Part shown: one piece after another, positions 5,082 to 7,598 of the stretch | Layout of the letters: the number at the start of each line of letters is the position of its first letter | Position numbering within the stretch: the stretch's first letter is position 1 | Origin: Oscillibacter sp. | GTDB taxonomy: Bacteria > Bacillota > Clostridia > Oscillospirales > Oscillospiraceae | NCBI GenBank assembly: GCA_017380995.1 | Contig: JAFOCY010000169.1 | Span: 1 to 7,598 of the forward strand | Reading direction: 5' to 3' | Length of the DNA stretch: 7,598 nucleotides | Program-made: the position numbers and the translations under genes | The notes under the pieces: generated by a model | Seen by the model: the letters and a program-made list of their open reading frames with translations, nothing else | Database searches by the model: none | Told to the model about the DNA's origin: nothing

Positions 5082-6005
5082 TCAGGGTTTGCAGCGTCCG
5101 CAGGGGTCATAGCCCGCGGCAATGATCTCCTCCCGCGTTCCGGTGTAGTCACTGCGGTTGGCTGCCTTGATATCCGCAACGCCGCCGCAGGTGGTGAGGT
5201 GAAACTTTTTAGAGCTGGTGTTGAGGATGTAGGTCTGCTCCGTTCCGGAGACAGTCTCTTCTTCCTCCGGGGCGAGCCAGCTTTCGCCGGTGGCGTAATC
5301 GATCTCGATGCCGGGCTGGTTATTATAGGCGTAAACGCAGAACTCCAGTCCCTCGCCATCGTCCTCCACGCTGACGGCCTCCATCAGTACGCCCCGGGCC
5401 ACCATTTCCTCCTCCACGAAGATGGGCGTCACCCGGTAGAGCACATGGTTTCCCGTTTCCTTGATGTAGTCGGCGGTCATATTCTCAAAGGGAAGCATCC
5501 CGTCCACGTTCATGGCCCGGGTGCCGGTGATGAGATTGCGCTCATTGGCGTTTTCGCCGGTGAGCTGGAAGCCGATGAGGTGGCAGCGGTTATAAAGGTA
5601 CTTGCCGTCCACGCTGTCATACTTGGCGGTGACCCAACCGGTGGGCTTTACCTGACCGATGGACTCCCGCGCTTCGGTAGGCATCAGGTCGGGGCCAATG
5701 GAGGCGATGGTCACGCCGCAGCGGTTGAAGGCGTCCAGCTCGTCATAGTATTCAAAGCTCTCGGTGGTAAGGTCGTCCTCCGTAAAATAGGGAACATTGT
5801 CGTTGACCACCACGTAGGGGTCTCCGCTGTAGGCGGGAATGTCCTCCAGGAAGAACGTTCCGGAATCAGGCGCTTCCTGGCTCAACGAAGCCTCCGGTCG
5901 GGTAGTGACCACCGTGACACCCACCGTCTGGGTCTTTCCGCCGCAGGCGGTGAGCAGCGTCAGCGCCAGGGATAAGGCAAATATAGATAATAAGGTCTTT
6001 TTCAT
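5082..6005 (-). CDS. Lipoprotein DNA/RNA non-specific endonuclease (EndA/NucA type)
   Basis: The 307-residue product probably degrades nucleic acids at the cell surface for nutrition. The N-terminus is a lipoprotein signal peptide (MKKTLLSIFALSLALTLLTAC) with lipobox LTAC and C21 as the lipidated residue. The nuclease domain spans about 63-240. The beta-beta-alpha metal motif is NRCHLIGFQLTGENANERN (139-157), with H142 as general base and N154 or N157 as likely Mg ligand, followed by LITGTRAMNVDGMLPFEN. The usual DRGH reads NRCH here, a variant I associate with Firmicutes lipoprotein members, so activity is still expected. A C-terminal tail (258-307) has FHLTTC and PCGRCKP, with H269, C273, C302 and C305 as a possible zinc site; such tails occur on secreted nucleases. 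The start overlaps the previous gene's stop (ATGA), implying translational coupling. A role in DNA uptake is possible, but no competence gene is nearby. Confidence 0.9.
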   Translation of the reverse strand: MKKTLLSIFALSLALTLLTACGGKTQTVGVTVVTTRPEASLSQEAPDSGTFFLEDIPAYSGDPYVVVNDNVPYFTEDDLTTESFEYYDELDAFNRCGVTIASIGPDLMPTEARESIGQVKPTGWVTAKYDSVDGKYLYNRCHLIGFQLTGENANERNLITGTRAMNVDGMLPFENMTADYIKETGNHVLYRVTPIFVEEEMVARGVLMEAVSVEDDGEGLEFCVYAYNNQPGIEIDYATGESWLAPEEEETVSGTEQTYILNTSSKKFHLTTCGGVADIKAANRSDYTGTREEIIAAGYDPCGRCKP

Positions 6006-6409
6006 CGTTGGTAGATCTCCAGGGTCAGTTTTTCATGGGAGGAGCCGGGGAAATCCTCCGACTCCGCCAGGTTCCAAAGGCCCTCTTTCAGGGGGATATC
6101 CAGCTTGGCATCGGCGGGATAAGCCCGGTTCCAGCGGATAACATAGATGCGCTCCACCGCTTTTGCAATGGGCGAGAGAGGCGGGAACTCCGCAAACGCA
6201 TACTCGCCGGGTCCGGCTTTTTGCAAAAAGTCCTCCTCCACCCGGATGTTGGGGGCATCCCCAAACTGCCTCGCGGAATAAGCGTTCATCCAGAGGGGAG
6301 CGCCGCCGGTGAGGGACAGGATCCTTTCCCGTGCCAGGGCGTCCTGGCTCTGGCGGCGGCGGTTGAAGGCCATGCCGTTTTTGTCATCGAGACAGACGAT
6401 CAAAATCAT
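6002..6409 (-). CDS. Conserved-looking protein of unknown function (135 residues)
   Basis: I do not recognise a characterised domain. The product is soluble-looking, with no signal peptide or membrane segment. Notable stretches are a hydrophobic start MILIVCLDDKNGMAFNRRRQSQD (1-23), LWMNAYSARQF (39-49), RVEEDFLQKAGPGEYAF (56-72) and IYVIRWNRAYPADAKLDI (88-105). The patterning, with beta-like strands and charged turns, looks like a real folded protein. I have a vague memory of similar short Clostridia proteins labelled ribonuclease Z, but nothing here resembles the metallo-beta-lactamase HxHxDH motif, so I would not use that name. The ATG at 6409 is preceded by GAGGGG with a 6-nt gap, the site being built partly from the upstream gene's TGA. 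It lies 10 nt after the dipeptidase gene and overlaps the nuclease start by ATGA, so it is the middle gene of an operon. Confidence 0.82.
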   Translation of the reverse strand: MILIVCLDDKNGMAFNRRRQSQDALARERILSLTGGAPLWMNAYSARQFGDAPNIRVEEDFLQKAGPGEYAFAEFPPLSPIAKAVERIYVIRWNRAYPADAKLDIPLKEGLWNLAESEDFPGSSHEKLTLEIYQR

Positions 6410-6419
6410 GGCAGACCCC

Positions 6420-7598
6420 TCACTTCATCCGCCGCAGCACTTCCACGGTCATCTCCCACACCCGCCGGACGGAGGAAATGTGCATTTTCTCCCGGGTGGT
6501 ATGGATCTCGGTGAGGTCCGGGCCGATGGACACGCAGTCCAGCCCCGGGAGCTTCCCGGCAAACAGGCCGCACTCCAGTCCCGCGTGGATGGCTTCGATC
6601 TTGGGGGCATGGCCGTACTGCTCTGTGAACACCTCCGTCATCAGCTCCCGGAGAGGGGAGTCCGCCCGGTAGGCCCAGGCGGGGTAATCCCCCACGGCTT
6701 TGGCGCTGCCGCCAAGAGCTGCTGTCAGCCGCTCCAGCCGGTGGACCAGCATGGTCTTCTGGCTCTCCACGCTGCTGCGCAGGGCAAAGGCAGCCGTCAC
6801 TTCTTCCTCCGCCGTTTTCAAAATGCCCAGGTTCAGCGAGGTCTGTACCAGGCCCGGAATATCGGCGCTCATGGCCTGCACGCCGTCAGGCACGCAGGAA
6901 AGGAAGGTCAGTACACGCGCGGTGGACTCCTCCTCCATGGGAAGGAGGGCGCTTTCTGCCTGTTCCGTGGTGACAAAAACGCCGCCATCCGTGACGCGAT
7001 ACTCGTTTTTCAGCGCTGCGTCCATCTGTGCGGCCACATCCGCCACCTTCCGGGGATCTTCCGCCGCCAGGAGGGCGGCTGCCTCCCGGGGGATGGCGTT
7101 ATCCTTGCCGCCGCCCTCCACATGGATCAGCCGCAGCCCTGTTTCCCGGGCCGCCGCTGCCAGTACACGGCCCAGCAGCAAATTCGCATTGCCCCGGCCC
7201 TTGTGGATCTCCACGCCGGAGTGGCCGCCTTCCAGGCCGCCCACCGTAATGCGCAGCGTCGCCCAGGGACACATCTGGCGCTTGACAGGGATGCGGCAGG
7301 TGGTGCGGTTGCCGCCGGCACAGCTGACGGTAAAGACCCCTTCTGCCTCGGAGTCGATGTTGATCATCCGCCGGCCCCGGAGGAGAGCACAGTCGATACC
7401 CGCAGCGCCGGGCATACTCACTTCCTCATCCACGGTGAACACACACTCCAGTCGGGGATGGGGGAGATCCTCAGCGGCCAGCAGGGCCATAGACATGGCA
7501 ACGGCGATGCCGTCATCACCGCCCAGGGTGGTGTCCTTGGCGTAGATGGTGTCCCCCTCCACGCAGAGGTCCAGGCCCTCCCGCTCCATGTCCTTGGG
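6420..7598 (-). CDS. pepD: M20 family aminoacyl-histidine dipeptidase, PepD-like (5' end outside window)
   Basis: A cytoplasmic di-zinc peptidase that splits dipeptides such as Xaa-His and helps recover amino acids. The frame is open through the window edge (PKD precedes the first visible Met at 7589), so roughly 80-90 N-terminal residues, including the first HxD metal motif, are missing. Counting from that Met, family blocks are: DTTLGGDDGIAVAMSM (19-34), with the bridging-metal Asp; VFTVDEEVSMPGA (50-62), with the catalytic Glu and metal Glu (E55, E56); NIDSEAEGVFTVSCAGG (77-93), with D79; GGLEGGHSGVEIHKGRGNAN (118-137), the lid/dimer segment; DNAIPREA; IHAGLECGLFAGKLPGLDCVSIGPD; and LTEIHTTREKMHISSVRRVW, with H363 as the last metal ligand. 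The metal ligands that can be checked are all present, so an active enzyme is expected. It is the first visible gene of the minus-strand operon. Its promoter lies outside the window. Confidence 0.93.
   Translation of the reverse strand, partial: PKDMEREGLDLCVEGDTIYAKDTTLGGDDGIAVAMSMALLAAEDLPHPRLECVFTVDEEVSMPGAAGIDCALLRGRRMINIDSEAEGVFTVSCAGGNRTTCRIPVKRQMCPWATLRITVGGLEGGHSGVEIHKGRGNANLLLGRVLAAAARETGLRLIHVEGGGKDNAIPREAAALLAAEDPRKVADVAAQMDAALKNEYRVTDGGVFVTTEQAESALLPMEEESTARVLTFLSCVPDGVQAMSADIPGLVQTSLNLGILKTAEEEVTAAFALRSSVESQKTMLVHRLERLTAALGGSAKAVGDYPAWAYRADSPLRELMTEVFTEQYGHAPKIEAIHAGLECGLFAGKLPGLDCVSIGPDLTEIHTTREKMHISSVRRVWEMTVEVLRRMK

Noticed and set aside
4325..5125. Plus-strand open frame overlapping queT in another frame, reaching past its terminator
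   Set aside because: The translation is Arg/Pro-rich without family features, and queT in the other frame has membrane segments, family motifs and the ribosome site.
5199..5975. Plus-strand open frame opposite the nuclease gene
   Set aside because: It is antisense to a well-supported lipoprotein nuclease, with Gly/Val/His-rich shadow composition and no start signals.
6700..7545. Plus-strand open frame opposite the dipeptidase gene
   Set aside because: The translation is Ser/Arg/Ala-rich, mirroring the M20 peptidase codons; the real gene has all its visible metal motifs.
1..7598. Mobile elements, CRISPR arrays, tRNA or rRNA genes, phage or defence genes
   Set aside because: I looked for repeat-spacer periodicity, transposase or integrase motifs and cloverleaf folds and saw none. 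The gene content is ordinary chromosomal.

Overview
The window is GC-rich and reads as chromosome of a low-copy-element, Gram-positive anaerobe of the class Clostridia. An Oscillospirales/Ruminococcaceae-like gut organism (Flavonifractor, Lawsonibacter or Oscillibacter type) is my best guess. The clues are an SLH-anchored surface protein, a LysM-G5-M23 cell-wall peptidase, a QueT transporter, strong AGGAGG ribosome sites, sigma-A type promoters and classical intrinsic terminators. I see no mobile element, CRISPR array, tRNA or rRNA.

Layout. (1) Positions 2-1108 (+): the 3' part of an SLH-domain surface protein whose C-terminal domain looks like a GH18 fold that has lost its catalytic acid. 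(2) Positions 1160-2860 (-): a membrane-anchored M23 peptidase, convergent with (1) and sharing its terminator. (3) Positions 2861-3205: a divergent intergenic region with one sigma-A-like promoter for each direction and several small repeats. (4) Positions 3206-4186 (+): phosphate acetyltransferase (pta), with strongly biased codons, its own terminator and no ackA next to it. (5) Positions 4306-5015 (+): a promoter, a structured leader of about 160 nt, and queT, the queuosine-precursor transporter. (6) Positions 5082-7598 (-): an operon-like run, in order of transcription an M20-family aminoacyl-histidine dipeptidase (5' end outside the window), a 135-residue protein of unknown function, and a lipoprotein DNA/RNA non-specific nuclease. 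The last two overlap by ATGA. queT and the nuclease gene converge on one bidirectional terminator.

The most interesting element is the queT leader. A hairpin that would both terminate transcription and bury the Shine-Dalgarno sequence (GACCTCC with GGAGGTC, then six T) competes with an upstream closing helix (TGGAGG with CCTCCA). That helix can in turn be disrupted by pairings further upstream. This is the architecture of a riboswitch. From the gene it controls, the ligand is probably preQ1 or another queuine precursor, but I could not match it to a preQ1 class from memory. The other genes are ordinary metabolism and envelope functions: acetyl-CoA/acetyl-phosphate conversion, wall turnover, peptide and nucleic-acid scavenging, and vitamin-like precursor uptake.
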